Assembly: GCA_005789685.1 (NCBI GenBank) | Contig: SXXD01000050.1 | Location: 1-13,094 of the forward strand | DNA length: 13,094 nucleotides | Reading direction: 5' to 3' | Source of the DNA: Burkholderiales bacterium | Lineage (GTDB): Bacteria; Pseudomonadota; Gammaproteobacteria; Burkholderiales; Burkholderiaceae_C | Shown: piece by piece, positions 7,072 to 13,094 of the stretch | Layout of the letters: each line of letters opens with the position of its first letter | Position numbering within the stretch: position 1 is the first letter of the stretch | Translations under genes and position numbers: made by a program | The notes under the pieces: generated by a model | Told to the model about the DNA's origin: nothing | The model's database searches: none | What the model saw: only the letters and a program-made list of their open reading frames with translations

Positions 7072-8637
7072 ATGTTAGAAGACACCCTCAAATCGCAATT
7101 GCAAACCTACTTGGGTATGCTGAGAAACCCAATCTGCTTGATCGCCACATTGGACGACAGCGAGACCGGCGTTGAGATGCGCAACCTTTTAGAGACCATT
7201 GTGGGTTTGTCAGACAAAGTGAGCTTGGACACATCGGGTACAGATGCGCGCACGCCTTCTTTTGTGGTGGTCCGCGAAGGTGAAACGCAAGGCGTTCGAT
7301 TTGCAGGCTTGCCACTGGGCCATGAGTTCACATCCTTGGTCTTGGCCTTGTTGTGGACGGGTGGCCATCCCCCCAAAGTAGAGCAAGACGTGCTCGACGC
7401 CATCAGTGCGCTTGACGGCGAGTTCAACTTTGAGGTCTACATGTCCATGTCATGTCATAACTGCCCTGACGTGGTTCAGGCTTTATCGCTCATGGCCATT
7501 TTCAATCCCAAAGTCAAGACCGTGGTCATTGAAGGCGGCGCCTTCCAGCAAGAAGTGACTAAGCGCGAAATCATGGCCGTACCCATGGTATTTTTAAATG
7601 GCAAGGTGTTTGGTTCAGGCCGCATGTTAGTGGAAGAAATTGTGGTCAAAATTGACACGGGGTCTGCCGACCGCGAAGCTGCCAAAATCAATGCCAAAGA
7701 AAACTTCGATGTGCTGATTGTGGGCGGTGGTCCGGCTGGCGCTGCAGCCGCCGTCTATGCCGCACGCAAAGGCATTCGCGTGGGTGTGGCAGCAGAACGT
7801 TTTGGCGGTCAGGTGAACGACACCATGGCCATTGAAAACTACATTTCTGTTTTGGCAACTGATGGTCCTAAATTTGGCGCAGACATGGAAGCCCAAGTGC
7901 GTCACTATGGTGCTGACATCATGAATTTGCAGCGCGCGGCAAAAATTATTCCGGCTGAAGAAGAGGGCGGTCTGATTCAAGTGCAAATGGAAAACGGTGG
8001 TGTCTTGAAAGCCCGCACGGTTATTTTGTCAACCGGAGCCAGATGGCGCAATGTCAATGTGCCCGGCGAGCAAGAATACAAAAACAAAGGCGTGGCCTAT
8101 TGCCCGCATTGCGATGGTCCCTTGTTCAAAGGCAAGCGCACCGCTGTGATCGGCGGCGGCAATTCTGGCATTGAAGCTGCCATCGATTTGGCAGGCATCG
8201 TGGCGCATGTCACCGTGATTGAATTTGCCGACCAGCTCAAAGCCGATGCCGTGTTGGTCAACAAGCTGAAAAGCCTGCCCAACGTGACGGTTCACACCAA
8301 CGCTCAGACCACCGAAATTACAGGTGACGGCAGTGTGGTCAATGGTATTGGCTTTAAGGATCGTGTGACCGGCCAAGAGCAGCACATTGCATTGGAAGGC
8401 GTGTTTGTTCAAATTGGCTTGATTCCTAACACAGAGTTCTTGAAAGACACCTTAGAGCTGTCCAAGTTTGGTGAAATTGTGGTCGATGCCAAAGGCCACA
8501 CCAATGTGCCTGGCGTATTTGCCGCAGGCGATTGCACCACCGTGCCATTTAAACAAATTGTGATTGCAGCCGGAGACGGTGCCAAGGCGGCACTCAGTGC
8601 GTTTGATCACCTGATTCGGACGCCGGTGGCGGCTTAA
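7072..8637 (+). CDS. ahpF: Alkyl hydroperoxide reductase subunit F (NADH:AhpC disulfide reductase)
   Basis: This 521-residue flavoprotein, the same length as E. coli AhpF, passes electrons from NADH through FAD and two disulfides to oxidised AhpC. The N-terminal double thioredoxin-fold domain (about 1-200) has the redox pair C128-H-N-C131. The FAD-binding [10 protein letters not shown] follows at 218-227. The thioredoxin-reductase-like pair is C344-P-H-C347, the NADH-binding motif is GGGNSG (361-366), and the C-terminal FAD motif is [10 protein letters not shown] (481-490). I chose ATG 7072 because [10 protein letters not shown] matches known AhpF N-termini; the frame is open upstream to a GTG at 7024, which would add 16 unlikely residues. 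The ribosome site is weak (GGAAAA). The last 44 bases overlap the convergent DUF423 gene. No terminator is visible after it. Confidence 0.95.
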   Translation: MLEDTLKSQLQTYLGMLRNPICLIATLDDSETGVEMRNLLETIVGLSDKVSLDTSGTDARTPSFVVVREGETQGVRFAGLPLGHEFTSLVLALLWTGGHPPKVEQDVLDAISALDGEFNFEVYMSMSCHNCPDVVQALSLMAIFNPKVKTVVIEGGAFQQEVTKREIMAVPMVFLNGKVFGSGRMLVEEIVVKIDTGSADREAAKINAKENFDVLIVGGGPAGAAAAVYAARKGIRVGVAAERFGGQVNDTMAIENYISVLATDGPKFGADMEAQVRHYGADIMNLQRAAKIIPAEEEGGLIQVQMENGGVLKARTVILSTGARWRNVNVPGEQEYKNKGVAYCPHCDGPLFKGKRTAVIGGGNSGIEAAIDLAGIVAHVTVIEFADQLKADAVLVNKLKSLPNVTVHTNAQTTEITGDGSVVNGIGFKDRVTGQEQHIALEGVFVQIGLIPNTEFLKDTLELSKFGEIVVDAKGHTNVPGVFAAGDCTTVPFKQIVIAAGDGAKAALSAFDHLIRTPVAA

Positions 8638-9043
8638 GTTGCGGGCTCTTGCGCACGTAGGCCAAGGCAAACGCCAGCCATCCTAGGATGAAACAGGTCC
8701 CACCCCATGGCACCAAGCTTCTGAAAGTTTGGACGTCATACCATGCGCGCATCAGAATGTTGATCGAAAACATCAAACAACCTAGCAAGAACAGAACGCC
8801 GGCTGCCAGCAGGCGTTTTTCGCTCGGCCTAGATTGTCCCAAGATGCCCACCAAAATAAGGCCAATTGAGTGAAATTGCAGCAAGTTCAAGCTGGCTTGG
8901 ACCATGGCGGGTGAACTGCCGATTAAACTGTTGCCATGCGAAGCGTAAGCTGACGCAATGACCGACAGGGCTGCCATGAAGGCGCCCATCGCAATGAACC
9001 CCTTTGGCCATCTCGGCAAAGTTGTTTGTTGAAGGTGTTCCAT
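8594..9043 (-). CDS. DUF423 family small membrane protein (YgdD-like)
   Basis: This 149-residue protein has about four hydrophobic helices (roughly residues 16-36, 51-67, 75-95 and 108-125). The N-terminal segment [23 protein letters not shown], ending in SHG, is typical of DUF423 proteins, as are [14 protein letters not shown] and the late [16 protein letters not shown]. It should sit in the inner membrane; the family has no established function. A hydrophilic tail of about 20 residues ([16 protein letters not shown] region) extends past the usual end of the domain, and its 3' codons overlap the convergent ahpF gene by 44 bases. I chose ATG 9043 over the in-frame TTG 9052, because ATG is the stronger start. 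It is divergent from the patatin-like gene with only 34 bases between the two starts. Confidence 0.83.
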   Translation of the reverse strand: MEHLQQTTLPRWPKGFIAMGAFMAALSVIASAYASHGNSLIGSSPAMVQASLNLLQFHSIGLILVGILGQSRPSEKRLLAAGVLFLLGCLMFSINILMRAWYDVQTFRSLVPWGGTCFILGWLAFALAYVRKSPQLKPPPASESGDQTH

Positions 9044-9077
9044 TAAAACCAATGCATTTCAAATTAGATTCGACATT

Positions 9078-10088
9078 ATGCAAGTGAAGTTATGGGCCTC
9101 AGGGCCAATTCCTGTTTGGCCAGATGTCCTCAAGCTCATTGCGTGCCGCATGAGTTTGATCGGTGTACTTGTTTTGACAGGCTGTGCCAGTGTCAAAGCG
9201 CCAGATGCAAATGTTGTCAAAACGCCTGGTGCTATTGAGTCAACTTCGACAGGCACAACGTCTGCCGTCCCCATCTTGATTGAACCTGTTGTACCTCTGA
9301 AAGTTTTGAATTTGGGTTTGGCTTTGGGAAGCGGTGCTGCGCGAGGATTTGCACATGTAGGCGTGATACAAGTTTTGGAGGAGGCTGGCATTCAACCCGA
9401 CTTGGTTGTCGGTACGTCCGCTGGCAGTTTGGTTGCCGCTTTGTATGCCAGTGGCAAAAACAGCGCTCAACTCAGGCGTGTGGCCGAGACCATGGAAGAA
9501 GCGGAAATTACAGATTGGATGATGCCCATTCTGAATCGGGGCGCTTTAAGAGGCGAAGCCTTGGCGCGCTACGTGAACACACAAGTGGGAGGCCGCTTGA
9601 TTGAGCAAATGAAAATACCCTTGGGCATTGTGGCAACTGACCTGCACAACGGCGAACCCATGCTGTTTCAAAGAGGCAACACCGGATCAGCTGTGAGGGC
9701 CTCTAGCGCAGTGCCAGCTGTATTTCAACCGGTCAAAATTGGCACCAGAGAGTATGTGGATGGCGGCTTGGTTTCACCGGTTCCAGTACGGCAGGCGCGT
9801 GAAATGGGTGCCAATGTGATCATTGCCGTTGATATTTCCACTGACCCCGAAGGCAGCCCTGCATCGGATACGTTTCAAATATTGATGCAAACCTTCAACA
9901 TCATGGGCAAAAGCTTGAACACCGTTTTGTTGAAAGATGCCGATGTGGTGGTCAAGCCGGCGCTGATGGGTGTGAAGAGCGCTGACTTTGCGGCCAGGCG
10001 CAAGTCCATCGAAGCGGGTAGGGAGGCGATGCTCAAAGCCATGCCAAAGCTAAAACAAGTCTTGAGTGGCTATGCTAATAAGCCATGA
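9078..10088 (+). CDS. Patatin-like phospholipase, probable lipoprotein
   Basis: This 336-residue protein has a patatin hydrolase domain preceded by a lipoprotein-type signal. The signal has basic K19 and R24, a hydrophobic run MSLIGVLVL, and the lipobox LTGC with Cys36 as the likely lipidated residue. A Ser/Thr/Pro-rich linker (about 40-72) follows. The catalytic elements are the oxyanion loop GSGAARG (84-90), nucleophile Ser114 in GTSAG, and Asp228 in DGG, forming the Ser-Asp dyad. The domain is RssA/YchK-like. It should hydrolyse lipid acyl esters at the periplasmic face of the inner or outer membrane. The start is not certain: no clear ribosome site precedes ATG 9078, GTG 9084 is possible, and ATG 9150 would leave a signal too short and uncharged. 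Transcription ends at the terminator at 10110. Confidence 0.85.
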   Translation: MQVKLWASGPIPVWPDVLKLIACRMSLIGVLVLTGCASVKAPDANVVKTPGAIESTSTGTTSAVPILIEPVVPLKVLNLGLALGSGAARGFAHVGVIQVLEEAGIQPDLVVGTSAGSLVAALYASGKNSAQLRRVAETMEEAEITDWMMPILNRGALRGEALARYVNTQVGGRLIEQMKIPLGIVATDLHNGEPMLFQRGNTGSAVRASSAVPAVFQPVKIGTREYVDGGLVSPVPVRQAREMGANVIIAVDISTDPEGSPASDTFQILMQTFNIMGKSLNTVLLKDADVVVKPALMGVKSADFAARRKSIEAGREAMLKAMPKLKQVLSGYANKP

Positions 10089-10109
10089 AATTGCAGGAAA
10101 GTCAGAAAC

Positions 10110-10138
10110 AAAAAAGCCGGTTTAAAACCGGCTTTTTT
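10110..10138. terminator. Bidirectional intrinsic terminator between patatin and phasin genes
   Basis: The arms GCCGGTTT (10116-10123) and AAACCGGC (10125-10132) form a GC-rich stem with a tiny loop. Six A precede it and six T follow, so it can end transcripts from both directions: the patatin gene (+), whose stop is 22 bases upstream, and the phasin gene (-), which converges on it. Confidence 0.9.
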
Positions 10139-10145
10139 GTCAGAG

Positions 10146-10172
10146 AAAGGCCAGAGCGACTCGGGCCTTTTT
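10146..10172. terminator. Second, weaker terminator-like hairpin
   Basis: AAAGGCC (10146-10152) pairs with GGCCTTT (10164-10170) around an 11-base loop and is followed on the plus strand by T, making a run of five T in total. It lies between the main terminator and the phasin stop. It could act as a backup for the patatin transcript, or as the first hairpin met by the phasin transcript. Confidence 0.5.
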
Positions 10173-10185
10173 CAGAGGACGTTGA

Positions 10186-10728
10186 TTAACGCTTTTTAGC
10201 AGCTGTCTTAGCAGTTGCAACAGCTGTGTTGGTCACAGCAGCCATGTTGGCTTCAGCCATGTCGGTGGCTTGCTTCACAGCTTTTTGAACTGATTCGTAA
10301 GCATTGTTAGCGGCGTTCACGGCACTTTTCATCATGGCAACTGCTGTCTCAGAGCCAGCAGGAGCGTTTGAAGTTGTAGAGTCAACCAGGTTAGCGAACT
10401 GCTTTTGCGCAGCAGCTGTTTGGGCTTCCAAAGCTTTTGTGAATTCGTTGGAAGTGCCAGAAGCGATGTCATAGAGGTGACGGCTGTAAGCAGCTGTTTT
10501 CTCAGCCAAGGGCTGGAACAAATTGGCTTGCAAAGCCATCAATTCTTGGGCGTCTTTCACGCTCAATGCAGCTTTGGTGCTGTGAGCTGACTCGCTCAAG
10601 GCAGCTTTAGTGGCTGTCAAGTTCAACTCGACCAATTTTTCCATGCCTTCGAAGGCTTTGGATGTCAAACCGAAAAGGGTTTCGACATTGGCTTTGTGTG
10701 AAGCAACGATTTGTTCTGTAGTCATCAT
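10186..10728 (-). CDS. phaP: Phasin, PHA granule-associated protein
   Basis: This 180-residue Ala-rich amphipathic helical protein fits the TIGR01841/phasin_2 family. Its N-terminus ([25 protein letters not shown]) and the segment [15 protein letters not shown] are characteristic. Phasins coat polyhydroxyalkanoate granules in the cytoplasm and control granule number and size. No enzyme motif is expected or seen. The last ~25 residues are low-complexity Ala/Thr/Val and end in AAKKR, a basic tail common in the family. Two adjacent ATG codons (10728, 10725) follow GGAGA, and either could be the start. Upstream lies a good promoter with two PhaR-like palindromes, which fits the known control of phaP by PhaR, a repressor that leaves DNA to bind nascent PHA. 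No PHA synthase or other pha gene is in the window. Confidence 0.92.
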   Translation of the reverse strand: MMTTEQIVASHKANVETLFGLTSKAFEGMEKLVELNLTATKAALSESAHSTKAALSVKDAQELMALQANLFQPLAEKTAAYSRHLYDIASGTSNEFTKALEAQTAAAQKQFANLVDSTTSNAPAGSETAVAMMKSAVNAANNAYESVQKAVKQATDMAEANMAAVTNTAVATAKTAAKKR

Positions 10729-10816
10729 GATTTCTCCGTTAATTTAAAAAGTTAAAAGTCTGAAAGTTTCAAGGGACTGCTCTGAACCGGCTTTGCTTGT
10801 CGCTTGGCCTAAAATC

Positions 10817-10833
10817 TTGTTGCAGTGCAGCAT
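10817..10833. promoter_or_regulatory. PhaR-operator-like palindrome, proximal copy
   Basis: The 17-mer TTGTTGCAGTGCAGCAT contains the imperfect palindrome TGTTGC-N3-GCAGCA, close to the CTGC-N3-GCAG type reported for PhaR. It lies just downstream of the phasin -10 box, over the expected transcription start. A perfect 9-bp inverted repeat (CCTAAAATC at 10808-10816 and GATTTTAGG at 10840-10848) flanks it. Assignment to PhaR is inference from the motif and the adjacent phaP. Confidence 0.65.
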
Positions 10834-10840
10834 GGATTGG

Positions 10841-10868
10841 ATTTTAGGGGCCTTGAAGCCAATTACAA
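10841..10868 (-). promoter_or_regulatory. Predicted sigma-70 promoter of the phasin gene
   Basis: On the minus strand TTGTAA (10868-10863) and TAAAAT (10846-10841) form a -35/-10 pair with a 16-base spacer. The predicted start is near 10834, giving a 5' leader of about 105 bases before the phasin ATG. The two PhaR-like sites lie directly on either side of this core. Confidence 0.65.
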
Positions 10869-10875
10869 GGGATTT

Positions 10876-10892
10876 TTGTTGCGATGCAGCAT
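10876..10892. promoter_or_regulatory. PhaR-operator-like palindrome, distal copy
   Basis: TTGTTGCGATGCAGCAT differs from the proximal copy only in two central bases (GA for AG) and starts 59 bases from it. It lies upstream of the phasin -35 box. It also lies 54 bases before the start codon of the divergent deacetylase gene, so a bound regulator could affect both directions. Confidence 0.65.
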
Positions 10893-10923
10893 TTTAGAGT
10901 CGGCGTTCTAGAAATTGAATTCA

Positions 10924-10938
10924 TGTGAAAAGGTCACA
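10924..10938 (+). promoter_or_regulatory. TGTGA-N5-TCACA inverted repeat before the deacetylase gene
   Basis: TGTGA (10924-10928) and TCACA (10934-10938) are exact reverse complements five bases apart, ending eight bases before ATG 10947. The AAGG that could serve as a ribosome site lies in the centre of the repeat, so the element could affect translation as well as transcription. It resembles a CRP half-site pair but has the wrong spacing. Confidence 0.35.
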
Positions 10939-10946
10939 ATTCAGCC

Positions 10947-11876
10947 ATGAAAGCTTTCTACTCCGACCACTTTGTTTTGCCTTTGCCAGAGGGGCATCGC
11001 TTTCCCATGGCCAAGTACAGCATGCTGCGCAACAAAATGGCCGCTGCCATTCAAGAGGTGCAAATGCTGGAGGCGCCTGCCGCCTCGGACGGCGAGTTGG
11101 CCTTGGCGCATTCCCCTGAATACGTTCAGGCTGTTAAATCGGGAAGTCTGAGCCCGCAAGCCCAGAGGGAGATTGGATTTCCTTGGACGCCGGCCATGGC
11201 AGAGCGGTCACTGCGATCGGTGGGCGCTTCTGTGGCCGCAGCCAGGGTGGCCATGAAAGAGGGCATTGCGGGCAACTTGGCTGGTGGCACACACCATGCC
11301 AGTGCGGCGCAAGGGGGTGGATTTTGTGTTTTCAACGACATTGCCGTTGCGGCCAGGGTGCTCCAGATGGAGCATTTTCGGGTTTCAAAACAGACTCTCA
11401 AAGTCATGGTGGTCGATTTGGATGTCCACCAAGGCAATGGCACAGCGAGTATCTTCGCCTCAGATGCCAGTGTTTTTACCTTGTCTTTGCATGGCGAAAA
11501 GAACTTTCCATTCAGAAAAGTCAACAGCGACCTGGATGTGGGTTTACCAGATGGTTGTTCAGACCCAGCTTACTTAGAAGCTTTAGATCAAGCCCTTGAG
11601 CAGGCATCCAGTCGCTTTTCGCCCGAATTTTTAATCTATTTGGCAGGTGCAGACGCCCATGAGGGAGACCGGCTTGGCAGGCTCAAACTGACGGAGGCGG
11701 GCATGGCGGCCAGAGATCAAAGGGTGTTTGATTGGGCTCAAGCTAAAAAAATACCCATGATCATTTGCATGGGGGGTGGCTATGGCCATGACTTAGAGAC
11801 TACCGTGGCGGTGCAAATGAACACATGGCGCTTGGCGCATTTGCACTGGCTTCACTGGCAAAATCGAGGCTTCTGA
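10947..11876 (+). CDS. Histone deacetylase-family Zn hydrolase, class IV (HDAC11)-like
   Basis: This 309-residue arginase/deacetylase-fold protein has the HDAC active-site motifs in order: GGTHHA with the His pair 116-117, GGGFCVFND (123-131), VDLDVHQGNG with zinc ligands Asp159 and His161, AGADAHEGDRLG with zinc ligand Asp236, and GGGYG with the transition-state Tyr279. The form of these blocks (GGGFC, DLDxHQGNG, EGDRLG) resembles human class IV HDAC11 more than AcuC or acetylpolyamine amidohydrolases. It is cytoplasmic, and the substrate is unknown: an acyl-lysine protein, a small acyl amide, or another acyl compound. It probably begins an operon, since the thioesterase starts 22 bases after its stop. 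It is divergent from the phasin gene and shares a 218-base control region with it. All expected catalytic residues are present. Confidence 0.9.
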   Translation: MKAFYSDHFVLPLPEGHRFPMAKYSMLRNKMAAAIQEVQMLEAPAASDGELALAHSPEYVQAVKSGSLSPQAQREIGFPWTPAMAERSLRSVGASVAAARVAMKEGIAGNLAGGTHHASAAQGGGFCVFNDIAVAARVLQMEHFRVSKQTLKVMVVDLDVHQGNGTASIFASDASVFTLSLHGEKNFPFRKVNSDLDVGLPDGCSDPAYLEALDQALEQASSRFSPEFLIYLAGADAHEGDRLGRLKLTEAGMAARDQRVFDWAQAKKIPMIICMGGGYGHDLETTVAVQMNTWRLAHLHWLHWQNRGF

Positions 11877-11898
11877 CAAAGCATTACACAATTCCAAA

Positions 11899-12336
11899 AT
11901 GGACAGTACCAAACCGCAACCGAAGCCCCGAAGTGACTACCGCGCTTTTCGCCCCATCACTACCCGGTGGATGGACAACGACGTGTATGGCCATGTGAAC
12001 AATGTTGTTTACTACAGTTGGTTTGACACGGCTGTCAATGCGCACCTGATTGAGCAGGGTGTGTTGGACATTCACCAAGGTGAAACCATTGGCTTGGTGG
12101 TAGAAACGCAATGCAATTATTTTGCACCACTGGCATTTCCCCAGACCATCGAGGCTGGCATCAGGGTGGCGCATCGCGGCACATCCAGTGTGAAATATGA
12201 AGTAGGCTTGTTTGCAAAAGATGCGCCGCTGACTGCGGCACGCGGGCACTTTGTCCATGTCTATGTCAGCAAACAAACTCGCAGGCCGCAGGCCTTGTCT
12301 GAATCATTTATCAAAGTATTGGGGGCACTCTCATGA
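11899..12336 (+). CDS. 4HBT hotdog-fold acyl-CoA thioesterase
   Basis: This 145-residue single hotdog domain carries the 4-hydroxybenzoyl-CoA thioesterase signature TTRWMDNDVYGHVNNVVYYSWFD (residues 21-43). Asp28, three residues before the GHVNN turn, is the likely catalytic acid. Length and sequence fit the YbgC/FcbC group, which hydrolyses acyl-CoA thioesters and works as a tetramer in the cytoplasm. The exact acyl group cannot be read from the sequence. The ATG at 11899 has only a weak ribosome site, so it may rely on translation of the upstream deacetylase gene, 22 bases away. Its stop overlaps the start of the nitroreductase gene in an ATGA arrangement, which implies translational coupling. 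Confidence 0.88.
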   Translation: MDSTKPQPKPRSDYRAFRPITTRWMDNDVYGHVNNVVYYSWFDTAVNAHLIEQGVLDIHQGETIGLVVETQCNYFAPLAFPQTIEAGIRVAHRGTSSVKYEVGLFAKDAPLTAARGHFVHVYVSKQTRRPQALSESFIKVLGALS

Positions 12337-13067
12337 AAGAACTAACTACAACCCAGGTGAGCACGGTCGTTTCTGACCCTGGCAGCGTCGATGCGGCGAT
12401 CTTGAGCCGATTTTCTACGCGAGCCTATTTGAACAAGCCTGTCGAGAAGGCTGTGTTGGATGATTTGTTGCAAGTTGCAGCACGTTCACCCAGTGGCACT
12501 AACACGCAGCCCTGGAAAGTTTATGTATTGCGGGGCGCCGCCAAAGACAGATTGGTGAGCGAAGTTTGTGAAGCGCACAATGCCATGGCTGCCAATCCTG
12601 CATTGGCCGCTGAGCATGCAGAAGAATACGATTACTACCCAAGCAAGTGGGTGAGCCCCTATATCGACAGACGCCGTGAGTGTGGCTTTGGTTTGTACGG
12701 TGTGCTGGGAATAGGCAAGGGCGACAAAGAAAAAATGCATTTGCAGAGCCAACAAAACTTCCGATTTTTTGGGGCACCTGTGGGCCTGATCTTCACCCTC
12801 GACAAAGTTATGGGCCGTGGCAGTTTGCTCGATTACGGCATGTTCTTGCAAAGTCTGATGGTGGCAGCCAGAGCACGCGGCCTGCACACGTGCCCGCAAG
12901 CCGCGTGGAATAATTTTTCAAAAATCATTTACAAACATGTGGGTGCGGGTGAAAACGAAATGATGGTCTGCGGCATGTCATTGGGCTACGCCGATGAGGC
13001 TGCACTGGTGAATACTTTCAAGACCACGCGCGTCGACGCCAGTACCTTCACGCATTGGATTGAATGA
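12333..13067 (+). CDS. Nitroreductase-family FMN oxidoreductase
   Basis: This 244-residue protein has the nitroreductase fold. The FMN phosphate/ribityl segment is RFSTRAYLNKPV (26-37), followed by ARSPSGTNTQPW (50-61), and late in the protein LQSLMVAARARGLHTCPQAAW. This pattern matches NAD(P)H-dependent nitroreductases of the PnbA type (COG0778), which act as dimers on nitroaromatics, quinones or other electron-poor compounds. The natural substrate is unknown. The insert with YDYYPSKWVSPYIDRR (about 99-114) is typical of this longer subgroup. Its ATG overlaps the thioesterase stop by four bases, so the two are translated together. The stop lies 27 bases before the window end, and no terminator is visible in that remainder. 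Confidence 0.9.
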   Translation: MKELTTTQVSTVVSDPGSVDAAILSRFSTRAYLNKPVEKAVLDDLLQVAARSPSGTNTQPWKVYVLRGAAKDRLVSEVCEAHNAMAANPALAAEHAEEYDYYPSKWVSPYIDRRRECGFGLYGVLGIGKGDKEKMHLQSQQNFRFFGAPVGLIFTLDKVMGRGSLLDYGMFLQSLMVAARARGLHTCPQAAWNNFSKIIYKHVGAGENEMMVCGMSLGYADEAALVNTFKTTRVDASTFTHWIE

Positions 13068-13094
13068 GTTTTTGGCTGATTCAGTGCTTGAATG

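Noticed and set aside
8029-8412. Open frame of 127 codons opposite ahpF
   Set aside because: Antisense shadow of a well-conserved coding region with no independent support.
10924-10938. CRP binding site
   Set aside because: The half-sites match, but the spacer is five bases rather than six, and the site is too close to the start codon for normal activation.
1-13094. CRISPR array, tRNA, rRNA, insertion sequence, prophage or defence genes
   Set aside because: Nothing seen: no spaced repeats, no transposase or integrase motifs and no tRNA-like folds, and all long frames are assigned to housekeeping or metabolic families.

Overview
The window is an ordinary-looking, densely packed bacterial chromosome segment. 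The genes point to a betaproteobacterium of the order Burkholderiales, probably Comamonadaceae-like: a phasin of polyhydroxyalkanoate (PHA) granules, a class I fumarase beside a murI sequence, a divergent-type AhpC paired with AhpF, an HSD17B10-like dehydrogenase and an AMP-forming acetyl-CoA synthetase. This placement is inference from gene types and order, not from a marker gene. No rRNA, tRNA, CRISPR array, phage or insertion-sequence gene was seen, and no gene-free stretch exceeds 300 bases.

Layout. Bases 1-962 (+): the C-terminal part of an UMF1-like MFS transporter, then a YgjP-type zinc metallopeptidase. Bases 929-3332 (-): UPF0114 membrane protein, class I fumarase, and a remnant of murI (glutamate racemase) cut off after its first conserved block and joined to the 3' end of the peptidase gene. 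Bases 3494-5455 (+): acetyl-CoA synthetase. Bases 5465-6223 (-): HSD17B10-like 3-hydroxyacyl-CoA dehydrogenase, with a perfect 9+9 bp inverted repeat just upstream. Bases 6400-8637 (+): ahpC and ahpF, separated by a strong 12-bp hairpin. Bases 8594-9043 (-): DUF423 membrane protein, convergent with and overlapping ahpF. Bases 9078-10088 (+): patatin-like lipoprotein, followed by a bidirectional terminator. Bases 10186-10728 (-): phasin. Bases 10947-13067 (+): an apparent operon of a class IV-like HDAC-family deacetylase, a 4HBT thioesterase and a nitroreductase.

How the genes fit together. Much of the content concerns acyl and acetyl-CoA metabolism: Acs makes acetyl-CoA, the SDR is of the isoleucine/short-chain 3-hydroxyacyl-CoA type, the phasin coats PHA granules, and the thioesterase, HDAC-family hydrolase and patatin act on acyl groups or lipids. 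AhpC/AhpF form the peroxide-reducing pair, and fumarase belongs to the TCA cycle.

The observations most worth a second look are the murI truncation with its exact junction, a phasin promoter whose core is bracketed by two PhaR-operator-like palindromes, the operator-like palindrome upstream of the SDR, and the class IV HDAC-like gene in an acyl-metabolism operon next to the phasin. I found no evidence of a wholly new multi-gene system.
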